Positions 19,004-26,413 of a stretch of DNA of 64,000 nucleotides are shown in pieces. Within the stretch, counting starts at the first letter, position 1. Each line of letters begins with the position of its first letter. The notes below the pieces were generated by a model. The model had not been told where the DNA came from. It worked only from the letters and a program-made list of their open reading frames with translations, and ran no database searches. Both the position numbers and the translations under genes were made by a program. The stretch lies in IMG/VR virus record IMGVR_UViG_3300042484_001031, positions 62,001-126,000 of that record; one strand, written 5' to 3'. This stretch comes from a virus.

Positions 19004-19945
19004 TTAACCGTAACTTGCGGCTGCTAGATAACCTCTTGCTGTACCAACACCAGTAACATCAGTACCTACTACACCCGTATTTGTTACTAGGTTAGTTATT
19101 GATTGCCGGCCGGCTCCGCCAGTAGTGCCATATCCAAATATAGCCTTATCAGTGCCATAACCTGCAGCAGCTGGATATAATCTAGCAGTACCTACGCCAG
19201 TTGTATCATTAGCAACTACACCTGTGTTTGATACTAGATTGGTTATTGCTGTTACACCACTATTGCCTTGTCCATATCCGAATATAGCTTTATCACTACC
19301 ATATCCTGCAGCCGCTAATTGATTTCTAGCAGTACCAACTCCGGTAACATCTGTTGAAACTACACCGGTGTTTGATACTAAATTTGTCATTGATAGAACA
19401 CCGGATGCATCACCATAACCAAATATAGCTTTATCACCGCCATAATCTGCGGCTGTTGGACCATTTCTAGCAGTACCAACACCTGCAGTATCATTAGATA
19501 CTACACCTGTATTTGATACTAAATTGGTTATTGACTGATTGCTAGTACTATAGCCATATCCAAATATAGCTTTATCTGTACCATATCCGGCTGCCGCTAA
19601 ACTATACCTAGCAGTACCAACACCAGCAGTATCATTTGCTACTACACCGGTATTTGATACTAAATTGGTTACCGATTGATTAGTGTAAGTAGGAGGACCA
19701 AGTAGACCGTATCCAAATATAGCTTTATCTCCCCCATACCCGGCGGCTGCAAGAGCCCATCTAGCAGTACCTACGCCAGTTGTATCATTAGCAACTACAC
19801 CTGTGTTTGATACTAAATTGGTTATTGATGTTGGTCCAGCACTTATATCACCGTAACCAAATATAGCTTTTTTACCCACCGGCGCTACATATGGTTCAAT
19901 ACTAATCCCACCTGATATAGTTGCACCTTCAAATATTATTGGCAT
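19004..19945 (-). CDS. Six-repeat propeller-like virion protein, copy 3 (313 aa)
   Basis: After the leader MPIIFEGATISGGISIEPYVAPVG come six repeats of about 48 residues: KAIFGYG, a variable stretch, S(I/M)TNLVSNTGVVANDTTGVGTAR, two or three variable residues, LAAAGYGTD. The last repeat ends the protein at AAASYG. Six equal beta-type repeats suggest a closed propeller. Variation is confined to the segment after GYG and to the positions after TAR, which would place it in loops on one face. There is no signal peptide or membrane segment. AAGGA lies 9 nt before the ATG. Probably a host-contact or decoration protein; I do not recognise an assigned function. Confidence 0.75.
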   Translation of the reverse strand: MPIIFEGATISGGISIEPYVAPVGKKAIFGYGDISAGPTSITNLVSNTGVVANDTTGVGTARWALAAAGYGGDKAIFGYGLLGPPTYTNQSVTNLVSNTGVVANDTAGVGTARYSLAAAGYGTDKAIFGYGYSTSNQSITNLVSNTGVVSNDTAGVGTARNGPTAADYGGDKAIFGYGDASGVLSMTNLVSNTGVVSTDVTGVGTARNQLAAAGYGSDKAIFGYGQGNSGVTAITNLVSNTGVVANDTTGVGTARLYPAAAGYGTDKAIFGYGTTGGAGRQSITNLVTNTGVVGTDVTGVGTARGYLAAASYG

Positions 19946-19972
19946 AATTGTTATTCCTTAAAAAATTGTTGG

Positions 19973-20914
19973 TTAACCGTAACTTGCGGCTGCTAATCCA
20001 TATCTTGCAGTACCAACGCCTGTAGTATCTGTTGCTACTACACCGGTGTTTGATACTAAGTTGGTCATTGATAATCCATCACCACCACCTAAATAAGGAT
20101 TATAACCATATCCAAAGATAGCTTTATCTGTGCCATAACCTGCGGCTGCAAGCCTTTCCCTAGCAGTACCTACTCCAGTTGTATCACTTGCAACTACTCC
20201 GGTATTTGATACTAGGTTGGTCATGGATAATTGAGAGCCAACACCATTGCCTCCATAACCAAAAATAGCTTTATCAGTTCCATATCCGGCAGCGGAAGGA
20301 TATTGTCTAGCAGTACCAACACCTGCTGTATCAGTTGCAACAACACCTGTATTAGTTACTAGGTTAGTTATCGCTGTATTTGTCCCGGTATATCCATATC
20401 CAAATATAGCTTTATCAGTGCCATAACCTGCGGCTGCTAGATAATATCTAGCAGTACCTACGCCTGTTGTATCAGTAGCAACAACTCCGGTGTTTGAAAC
20501 TAAGTTAGTCATTGATACTGCTACAATAGTATATCCATATCCAAATATAGCTTTATCAGTACCATAACCAGCTCCCGCTAAAAGCCATCTAGAAGTACCA
20601 ACACCTGCGGTATCTGTAGCTACTACTCCGGTATTTGATACTAGATTAGTTAGTGATACAGTAGTGCTACCATTATTTCCATATCCAAATATAGCTTTAT
20701 CTGTGCCATAACCTGCGCCTGCAAGATATCGTCTAGCAGTACCAACACCTGTTGTATCAGTTGCAACAACACCTGTATTACTTACTAGGTTGGTCATTGA
20801 TACAACAACAGTTGTCAATCCATATCCAAATATAGCCTTACTACCCGCCGGTGGTATATACGGTTCAATGCTAATCCCACCCGATATAGTTGCACCTTCA
20901 AATACTATTGGCAT
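19973..20914 (-). CDS. Six-repeat propeller-like virion protein, copy 2 (313 aa)
   Basis: Same length and architecture as the neighbouring copy: MPIVFEGATISGGISIEPYIPPAG followed by six KAIFGYG repeats. The variable stretches differ from copy 3 (LTTVVVSMTN, NNGSTTVSLTN, YTIVAVSMTN, YTGTNTAITN, GNGVGSQLSMTN, and the longer YNPYLGGGDGLSMTN). The repeat frames are nearly constant, so the copies differ mainly where a binding surface would be. The intergenic leader (TTTTTTAAGGAATAACAATT) is conserved between copies. It lies in one transcription unit with copies 1 and 3 and the glycine-rich gene. Confidence 0.75.
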   Translation of the reverse strand: MPIVFEGATISGGISIEPYIPPAGSKAIFGYGLTTVVVSMTNLVSNTGVVATDTTGVGTARRYLAGAGYGTDKAIFGYGNNGSTTVSLTNLVSNTGVVATDTAGVGTSRWLLAGAGYGTDKAIFGYGYTIVAVSMTNLVSNTGVVATDTTGVGTARYYLAAAGYGTDKAIFGYGYTGTNTAITNLVTNTGVVATDTAGVGTARQYPSAAGYGTDKAIFGYGGNGVGSQLSMTNLVSNTGVVASDTTGVGTARERLAAAGYGTDKAIFGYGYNPYLGGGDGLSMTNLVSNTGVVATDTTGVGTARYGLAAASYG

Positions 20915-20935
20915 AATTGTTATTCCTTAAAAAAT

Positions 20936-21856
20936 TTATGAGCCGTAACTTGCGGCTCCCACATAACCTCTTGCGGTACCAACTCCAGTAGTATCAGTAG
21001 CAACAACACCTGTATTTGACACTAGGTTGGTCATTGATTTATTAGTGTCTCCATATCCAAATATAGCTTGACCAGAACTACCAAAATTAGTGGCTGCAAG
21101 ATAACCTCTAGCAGTACCAACTCCAGTAGTATCAGTAGCAACAACACCAGTGTTACTTACTAGGTTAGTCATAGAAACACCAGAAGCACTTGAGTTCAAC
21201 CCATATCCAAATATAGCTTTGTCTGTGCCGTATCCTGCCGCAGCTAATCCAAATCTAGCAGTACCGACTCCAGTGGTATTATTAGCAACGACACCTGTGT
21301 TGCTTACTAAGTTGGTTATTGATACTCCAGTAGGGAATGAGGTAGTTCCGTATCCAAAAATAGCTTTGTCTGTGCCGTATCTTGCGGCTGCTAGTTCACT
21401 TCTAGCAGTACCGACTCCAGTAGTATCAGTAGCAACAACACCAGTGTTACTTACTAAATTTGTTACTGACGTACCAAATCCATATCCAAATATAGCTTTA
21501 TCTGTTCCATAACCAGCGGCCGCTGGATAAGCTCTAGCAGTACCAACTCCAGTAGTATCAGTAGCAACTATCCCTGCATTACTTACTTTGTTGGTCATTG
21601 ATACTTGAACACCTGTATTTCCATATCCAAAAATAGCTTTATCACCTCCGTAACCAGCGGCTCCCACTCCATATCTAGCAGTACCAACTCCAGTTGTATC
21701 TGCGGCTACTACACCTGTGTTTGATACTAAGTTAGTCATTGACAGATTAGAACCATTATACCCATATCCAAATATAGCTCGTATTCCAGCCGGTGGTATG
21801 TATGGCTCAATACTAATCCCACCCGATATAGTTGCACCTTCAAATATTATTGGCAT
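20936..21856 (-). CDS. Six-repeat propeller-like virion protein, copy 1 (306 aa)
   Basis: First of the three tandem paralogues after the late box at 21875-21882. It has six repeats; the third has a shortened variable stretch (FGTSVTN) and the sixth starts QAIFGYGDTNKSMTN after an irregular NFGSSG linker. The second repeat reads TNKVSNAGIVATD, the most diverged frame of the set. AAAGGATAACATAAT precedes the ATG. As with its sisters, a fibre-tip or decoration role is inferred from repeat design and position next to a glycine-rich adhesin. Confidence 0.75.
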   Translation of the reverse strand: MPIIFEGATISGGISIEPYIPPAGIRAIFGYGYNGSNLSMTNLVSNTGVVAADTTGVGTARYGVGAAGYGGDKAIFGYGNTGVQVSMTNKVSNAGIVATDTTGVGTARAYPAAAGYGTDKAIFGYGFGTSVTNLVSNTGVVATDTTGVGTARSELAAARYGTDKAIFGYGTTSFPTGVSITNLVSNTGVVANNTTGVGTARFGLAAAGYGTDKAIFGYGLNSSASGVSMTNLVSNTGVVATDTTGVGTARGYLAATNFGSSGQAIFGYGDTNKSMTNLVSNTGVVATDTTGVGTARGYVGAASYGS

Positions 21857-21874
21857 ATTATGTTATCCTTTATG

Positions 21875-21882
21875 TTATTTAG
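21875..21882 (-). promoter_or_regulatory. Late promoter box CTAAATAA for the propeller/adhesin unit
   Basis: The minus strand reads GCTAAATAACATAAAGGATAAC, 18 nt before the ATG at 21856. It would drive the three repeat genes, the mini-ORF and the glycine-rich gene. Confidence 0.65.
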
Positions 21883-21941
21883 CAAAAAAACATAGTATAC
21901 TAATAAGCTATTACTATATGTGTAAGACATTTTTAGCCAAC

Positions 21942-21966
21942 AAAAAAGCACTACGAATAGTGCTTT
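21942..21966 (-). terminator. Intrinsic terminator with UUCG loop
   Basis: On the minus strand the stem AAAGCACTA/TAGTGCTTT (9 bp) closes a TTCG loop and is followed by TTTTTT. It lies 30 nt after the stop of the 21996-22535 gene and insulates it from the fibre-tip unit. Confidence 0.85.
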
Positions 21967-21995
21967 ATTGTAACTTCCCATCCCAAGGGTTGATT

Positions 21996-22535
21996 TTAAT
22001 CTCTATCGTCACTCATACCTACATAGTATAATAACGTTAAACCATATATGATACACATTAATGGCAATCCATAATTAATAAGCATTGCAGGTAAACGCTC
22101 ATCAGCTAACATACTATTAACCATGGTAGGATCATTCACAGGTGTTGCCATGATGTGTGCCATAGTATCATATATTTTATTCAATACTAAGTAAGCACTA
22201 CCACCTAACACACCTAAACCACCGGCAATTGTTTTACCCATATTGTTTCCAAATCCTTCAGAAATTCCTGAACCAGCATCAGCTTTGGCTAGTGCTTCAG
22301 TTTTCTTTTTAGCTTCTTCAGCACTTTTACTAGTTTTCAAAATGTTAATTAATTCATTTTTTCTACTCTGTGCTTGTTTATATGCTTGTTGCGCTTTAGG
22401 AGATGAGGCTAAAAACTTATCTAATAAACCTGATACTTTTGATTGTAACCATTCTCCAATACCCTCATCAAGTTGTTGTTGTTCACTTGCTTCATTGATG
22501 AGGTCTATGTAATTTCTAAATAAGTCCGTACTCAT
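21996..22535 (-). CDS. Membrane protein of the head module, possible gp21 substrate (179 aa)
   Basis: The N-terminal part is polar and helical (MSTDLFRNYIDLINEASEQQ), with a basic/alanine-rich helix around residues 45-90. Two hydrophobic segments follow, about 105-125 (TIAGGLGVLGGSAYLVLNKIY) and 150-173 (INYGLPLMCIIYGLTLLYYVG), ending in SDDRD. L22-D-E24/G25 fits the T4 prohead-protease site pattern (I/L)xE before G or A, as in T4 capsid-targeting peptides. This suggests the protein is packed into the prohead and trimmed. A holin or another membrane role is possible instead. It has its own late box (22552-22559), AAGGA 7 nt before the ATG, and its own terminator. I do not recognise a named family. 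Confidence 0.65.
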   Translation of the reverse strand: MSTDLFRNYIDLINEASEQQQLDEGIGEWLQSKVSGLLDKFLASSPKAQQAYKQAQSRKNELINILKTSKSAEEAKKKTEALAKADAGSGISEGFGNNMGKTIAGGLGVLGGSAYLVLNKIYDTMAHIMATPVNDPTMVNSMLADERLPAMLINYGLPLMCIIYGLTLLYYVGMSDDRD

Positions 22536-22551
22536 AATAATTCCTTTAATA

Positions 22552-22559
22552 TATTTATG
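22552..22559 (-). promoter_or_regulatory. Late promoter box CATAAATA overlapping the endonuclease stop codon
   Basis: The minus strand reads GCATAAATATA. The TAA of this box is also the stop codon (22555-22557) of the homing endonuclease gene. It drives the membrane-protein gene starting at 22535. Confidence 0.7.
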
Positions 22560-23316
22560 CTATCTTACGCTTTTTGCCACCAAGTTGCCAACCATCATCT
22601 AAGTAACTTTGTAGTACATCCTTCTTTACTTTCTTCTCTGTATTGTCTTTGTTGATACTTATATTACCAAGTACAGCGTTGGCTACATTAGCTCCGTGTG
22701 TCTTTACTTTTGCTACACCTTTTTGTGTTATAGAACGCTTTAGTTTTTCTTCTTCACTCATAGGACCTTTAGATTTACCTTTAAGTGCTAAACTTTGTTT
22801 TTGTTTTGTTTCTTCACTTGCTATATAACCTGCTCTACTTTCTTTCCACTTAGCAATAGTTTCTTCTGATTTTGGTGCTCTTTGTAATGCGGCATTTCTT
22901 AAATTTTTTCTATGTTCATCTGTTATTTCTACTCCACCTTTATTCCATGGTACAAGATTTTTAGATTTCATAATCTTTGAATGATTCTCAGCGTGTTCTA
23001 TTCTATATTTTTCATAAACTCTGGAAGTAATTGCTGATGAGTATCGTTGATGTGTATCTCCTATTGCCCTCATACCCATCAACGCATATATCATTTTACT
23101 TCGTGCTTCTCCATCAGTCATTTTAACTAATAGCCAATGACAAATGAAATGCTCACGGGCTGATAGATATGTTAGATTAGATTTATCATTAGACCCGCCT
23201 AAAGATTGAGGCATAATATGATGCCGTTCTCGTCCGGGTGCTTTGCTCCAATTACGAGAAACTGAACGGTCTATAAATTTATGATATAGTTTGGTATATT
23301 TATTTTCTTTGTACAT
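22555..23316 (-). CDS. HNH homing endonuclease with NUMOD-type repeats (253 aa)
   Basis: The HNH core is near the N-terminus: RHHIMPQSLGGSNDKSNLTYL with H32-H33, N47, and H56/H60 in AREHFICH, the arrangement of phage free-standing homing endonucleases. The later half has NUMOD-like DNA-binding pieces (VPWNKGG, SEETKQKQSLALKGK, SEEEKLKRSITQKG) and is strongly basic. An ATG at 23343 gives nine extra residues, but the late box CATAAATA lies inside that extension, so I prefer the ATG at 23316. The gene sits exactly between the gp23 terminator and the next late promoter, a common refuge for such mobile genes. It would cut an allele lacking the insertion; its target is probably near gp23. Confidence 0.82.
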   Translation of the reverse strand: MYKENKYTKLYHKFIDRSVSRNWSKAPGRERHHIMPQSLGGSNDKSNLTYLSAREHFICHWLLVKMTDGEARSKMIYALMGMRAIGDTHQRYSSAITSRVYEKYRIEHAENHSKIMKSKNLVPWNKGGVEITDEHRKNLRNAALQRAPKSEETIAKWKESRAGYIASEETKQKQSLALKGKSKGPMSEEEKLKRSITQKGVAKVKTHGANVANAVLGNISINKDNTEKKVKKDVLQSYLDDGWQLGGKKRKIA

Positions 23317-23321
23317 AATAG

Positions 23322-23329
23322 TATTTATG
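23322..23329 (-). promoter_or_regulatory. Late promoter box CATAAATA directly before the homing endonuclease
   Basis: CATAAATA ends 5 nt before the ATG at 23316, with no Shine-Dalgarno between. Expected transcription would start at or next to the ATG. Confidence 0.6.
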
Positions 23330-23360
23330 CCAATACTTGACATTCTACTATTATATCATA

Positions 23361-23385
23361 AAAAAGAGTGCCGAAGCACCCTTTT
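23361..23385 (-). terminator. Intrinsic terminator after gp23
   Basis: On the minus strand AAAAGGGTGC pairs with GCACTCTTTT (10 pairs including one G-U) around a TTCG loop, followed by further Ts. It lies about 40 nt past the gp23 stop. Confidence 0.85.
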
Positions 23386-23390
23386 GATTG

Positions 23391-23414
23391 CAGATTGTCC
23401 CGAAAGACAATCTG
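23391..23414 (-). other. Second hairpin between gp23 stop and its terminator
   Basis: Perfect 9-bp stem CAGATTGTC/GACAATCTG with a 6-nt loop, beginning 12 nt after the gp23 stop. It has no U tract, so it is more likely an mRNA 3'-end stabiliser than a terminator. Confidence 0.6.
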
Positions 23415-23426
23415 ATGTACCCAATT

Positions 23427-24623
23427 TCACTGAAAAGTTAAATTTTGTACTGCTATTTCGCCAACATAGTCGGCAGCATTACCAAATGAGCTGGCCGTAT
23501 TCGTTAATTCGATGTAACCATATCTGGTCATAAAACTAACTACTGGTTCGAATGTTGATGGATCCAATACAACTCCACTGCTCATCAATGGAATGTATGG
23601 GCAATAGAATGCGGCTGCATCAGTTTCGCTAGAACCTTTATAACCAACTAGTACTGGAATAGTATCAGCGGCATAACTGTCAACGAACACACGCATAGCG
23701 CCGTTCAATGTACCAACGAACTTAGTGTTAGTTGGAGCTTCGAATGTACCTTCTGTTGTACGAGCAAAAGCACTAGTAGTTGCAGACTGTAGAACAGTCA
23801 AGGCAGCACTAGAAACAACAGCCCAGTTACCTGCGCCACGACGTGTACGTTGGGCGATCAAGTTAGCAACACGGTTGATTAGAACAGCTAAGGCAGCGTG
23901 TTCGTCACCAACGTAAGTAGCTGTACCTGATACAGTAGCTTGGTTGAATGTAAACTCTGTACTTGCTAGAGTACGTAATGACAAGAGAATCTCTTGGTCA
24001 ATCTCAGCAGTAATCTCTTGTGCAAGAGCTGCCATGATTTCTGCTTCTACGTCGATACCATGTTGAGACTGAGCATCTTGTGCTGCCTCAAATGTCCAAC
24101 GTGCTTGCAATTTACGTGACTTAGCTTCAACAGCTTGACGTAGAATCTGAACACTGATTTGCTTACCACCGTTGCCTTCTAAGGCAGCAGTATCGTTAGC
24201 AGTATAATAGCTAGATGACGAATCACCACTTGGTGTGCGTGAATATGCTTGAGCAATCAAGAATGGACTTAGTGCTTCTTGACCAGCTGTTACGCTAGTT
24301 GCGGCAGTACTATTGTCTGTTAATGATTGAGCATAACGTACACGTAGAGTGTGAATCTGACCAACTGGTCCTGTCATTGGCTGAACGCCTACCAATTCGT
24401 TAGCGATAACGGTTGGCATGACACGACGAATAACTGGAAGAATCACACGGTTTAGTGTAGCGATATTACCAGCTGTAGTTGTACCGGCTGAAGATTCAGC
24501 TAGTAACTGTTTTTTGGTGTTTTCTAAAATAACACCCATTGTTGAACGGCGAGTTCCTTTTAAGCCTTCTAACAGAGCTTCTTTGGTCTCGTCCCAACGG
24601 CTTTCTAAGAGTACTTTTGACAT
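23427..24623 (-). CDS. 23: Major capsid protein, gp23-like (398 aa)
   Basis: A HK97-fold shell protein of the T4 type. Recognised from the long conserved core: NRVILPVIRRVMPTVIANELVGVQPMTGPVG, then KLQARWTFEAAQDAQSQHGIDVEAEI, AALAQEITAEIDQEIL, and the end SFMTRYGYIELTNTASSFGNAADYVGEI. The N-terminal 45-50 residues look like a pro-segment; L41-A-E43/SSAG and L17-L-E19/G20 fit gp21 cleavage sites. At 398 aa it is shorter than T4 gp23 (521 aa). AGGAGA precedes the ATG by about 9 nt. It follows gp22 by 28 nt and has a candidate late promoter inside gp22, plus a strong terminator after it, as expected for the most abundant virion protein. Confidence 0.95.
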   Translation of the reverse strand: MSKVLLESRWDETKEALLEGLKGTRRSTMGVILENTKKQLLAESSAGTTTAGNIATLNRVILPVIRRVMPTVIANELVGVQPMTGPVGQIHTLRVRYAQSLTDNSTAATSVTAGQEALSPFLIAQAYSRTPSGDSSSSYYTANDTAALEGNGGKQISVQILRQAVEAKSRKLQARWTFEAAQDAQSQHGIDVEAEIMAALAQEITAEIDQEILLSLRTLASTEFTFNQATVSGTATYVGDEHAALAVLINRVANLIAQRTRRGAGNWAVVSSAALTVLQSATTSAFARTTEGTFEAPTNTKFVGTLNGAMRVFVDSYAADTIPVLVGYKGSSETDAAAFYCPYIPLMSSGVVLDPSTFEPVVSFMTRYGYIELTNTASSFGNAADYVGEIAVQNLTFQ

Positions 24624-24651
24624 TTTATATTTCTCCTAATGATGTCTTTTT

Positions 24652-25752
24652 TTAAAGCCCTGCCAGACGCTTGATATCGATAACGTTATCACGTTGTTCC
24701 ATATCAACTTCTTGTTTGGCAGCTTTATCCCCAGTTGCTTCTACGATAACTGATTCTGTTAATTTAGCTTTTTGTGCTGGTTTAACATTACCGTTATTTA
24801 GAACTGCTGGAAGATACTTATCGAAAGCGGCTTGTAGACGTGGTGTCTGGACGCTTTCTAGTAAGTTCTGCATTACTGATGCCTTTTCTTCGTTCAATGT
24901 AGCAAGTAACTCGCCCATTGTTTTTTCACGTAGATTAGACTCTTTAATAATACGAACTTCACGTTCCTTTGATTCAATCAACTTCTTAGCGTTGCTGATT
25001 GTATTGATGGATTCGGCTAGTTTCTGATCTTTTTCTTCTAGCTGAGTCATTAGTTTGCGAGTTTCTGCTTTCTCACTTAAGTGAGTGACACTGAATTCAC
25101 TTGCGAAACTTTCAAAGATACGACGACCAAAACTGTTCTCCCGAGCAATCTTGATATCTTCTTTCAATTGACCTAATTCACCTTTGAGTTGGTTAGCGAC
25201 AACCGTAGTCAATCTTTTTGCAGATTCAGCAACAAAACGTTGCTTCAATGCTTCAAGTTGTATACGACCTTCAGCAACTAACTTAACCTTAGCTTCTACT
25301 ACTGCTTGTTTGTCTTGTGTGAATTCTTTAATTTCACGTGCTAAAGCATGAACAATAAATTGTTCTAACTTTTCTTGACTTTCCATTTGTAGTTTACGCT
25401 CGCTACGTAGTTCTTTGATTTCTTCGGCTAGTTTAGTAACCATAAAATCATTAAATTTTGTAGCTGATTCACGCAATTTTTGTTGCGCTATCACACGGTC
25501 TTCATTCATTGCTTGACGTTCAGTTTGAAATTCTTCAATCTCATGCTGTAGTCCTTCACTGACCATTTTATCAAGGGCTTCTACCATCACGTATCTGTCA
25601 TGTTCATAACGTTGTGCGAATTCTTCACGCAATTCTGCACGTACTTGCTCACGAGCCTCATTCAATTTAGATTCCCATGCCTCGTTTATAGCGACACCTG
25701 TTTCTTCATTGATTAATCCACTCTCAAGTAATGGTTTGATAGCATCTAACAT
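24652..25752 (-). CDS. 22: Prohead core scaffold protein, gp22-like (366 aa)
   Basis: Almost entirely charged heptad-like helix (for example LREEFAQRYEHDRYVMVEALDKMV, EIKELRSERKLQMESQEKLEQF), as expected of the internal scaffold around which the T4-type prohead assembles. The position between gp21 and gp23 is the T4 order. Several (I/L)xE/A sites (I22-N-E24/A25, L30-N-E32/A33) would allow destruction by gp21 during maturation. The C-terminal 60 residues (QTPRLQAAFDKYLPAVLNNGN to IDIKRLAGL) are the most protein-like part and match the conserved end of scaffold homologues. AAAGGGGA is 7 nt before the ATG, which lies 2 nt after the protease stop. Confidence 0.9.
   Translation of the reverse strand: MLDAIKPLLESGLINEETGVAINEAWESKLNEAREQVRAELREEFAQRYEHDRYVMVEALDKMVSEGLQHEIEEFQTERQAMNEDRVIAQQKLRESATKFNDFMVTKLAEEIKELRSERKLQMESQEKLEQFIVHALAREIKEFTQDKQAVVEAKVKLVAEGRIQLEALKQRFVAESAKRLTTVVANQLKGELGQLKEDIKIARENSFGRRIFESFASEFSVTHLSEKAETRKLMTQLEEKDQKLAESINTISNAKKLIESKEREVRIIKESNLREKTMGELLATLNEEKASVMQNLLESVQTPRLQAAFDKYLPAVLNNGNVKPAQKAKLTESVIVEATGDKAAKQEVDMEQRDNVIDIKRLAGL
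24794..24801 (-). promoter_or_regulatory. Candidate internal late promoter for gp23
   Basis: The minus strand reads CTAAATAA inside the 3' part of gp22, about 170 nt before the gp23 start. The box also falls in codons for LNN, so it could be chance, but an extra promoter for the capsid gene makes sense. Confidence 0.35.
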
Positions 25753-25754
25753 GC

Positions 25755-26399
25755 TTAATCCCCTTTGTTAATTTTGAGATCCTTGATAAGACGAACCACT
25801 TCGTCTTTCAGGTATCTCTGTACCTTCTTGTCGCCTTGTGCTTCTTTTGCAATATCCAACAACTTATGACCATGACGCATATTCATCATACCTTCATATA
25901 TTGCTTTAGGATAAGCATTGGGTGCACTAGGTTGTGCGACAATATCCACAGTGACTATTTCAAAGTCACTAACTTTGCCGTCCAAGTCATTCACGTTACC
26001 GCTACCACGACTTGAAACGCCGAGTTTCACACCACTCTCCAACATAGTAGACACTAACTGTCCCATTGGGGTTGGTAAAATCTTTAACTTGCCAAAACCA
26101 TTAGCACCATCCATCCACATACTAGTAATCATATGTGATACACGGTCTAGGTTAATTTTTAAGTCATCTGGGTGATCTACTTCACCTAATACTGAATAGC
26201 CTTCTGTAATTTGTCTGTTAAGAGTTTCAACGGCACTTTCAATTTCAGAAACGGGGTAGACACGCTCATTAGCGTTCTTTACCCCACCCTGAATGAAGAT
26301 ACCCTTCATATAAAGGCTCTTCAAAGCACCTTCACCTGTGCTTTCGACCACCATACTAGCACGGTCGAAAGTCAGATGCTCTTTAAGATACAAAGCCAT
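25755..26399 (-). CDS. 21: Prohead core protease, gp21-like (214 aa)
   Basis: Serine protease of the T4 prohead endopeptidase family, which cleaves core and shell proteins at (I/L)xE sites. Visible: VGVxN-type front (KGIFIQGGVKNANERVYP), the histidine motif LGEVDHP (H76), and the serine motif GVSSRGSG (S129/S130), followed by DFEIVTVDIVAQPSAPNA. The length fits T4 gp21 (212 aa). A TTG at 26408 would add three residues, but AAGGA lies only 2 nt from it; the ATG at 26399 is preferred. It is placed after the acidic core gene and before gp22, in T4 order. Confidence 0.93.
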   Translation of the reverse strand: MALYLKEHLTFDRASMVVESTGEGALKSLYMKGIFIQGGVKNANERVYPVSEIESAVETLNRQITEGYSVLGEVDHPDDLKINLDRVSHMITSMWMDGANGFGKLKILPTPMGQLVSTMLESGVKLGVSSRGSGNVNDLDGKVSDFEIVTVDIVAQPSAPNAYPKAIYEGMMNMRHGHKLLDIAKEAQGDKKVQRYLKDEVVRLIKDLKINKGD

Positions 26400-26413
26400 T
26401 GCTCTCAAATTCC

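Larger units (their letters stand above)
19004..21856. repeat. 18 tandem coding repeats of about 145 bp in three genes
   Basis: Each gene contributes six units. The wording around the codons for AIFGYG, SNTGVV and GVGTAR is almost constant at DNA level, while the short stretches between vary. Units could exchange within and between the three genes by homologous recombination. Confidence 0.85.

Noticed and set aside
19004-21856. Regularly spaced repeats that could be mistaken for a CRISPR array
   Set aside because: The repeat unit is about 145 bp, in frame and protein-coding with conserved residues. There are no short direct repeats with unique spacers and no cas genes.
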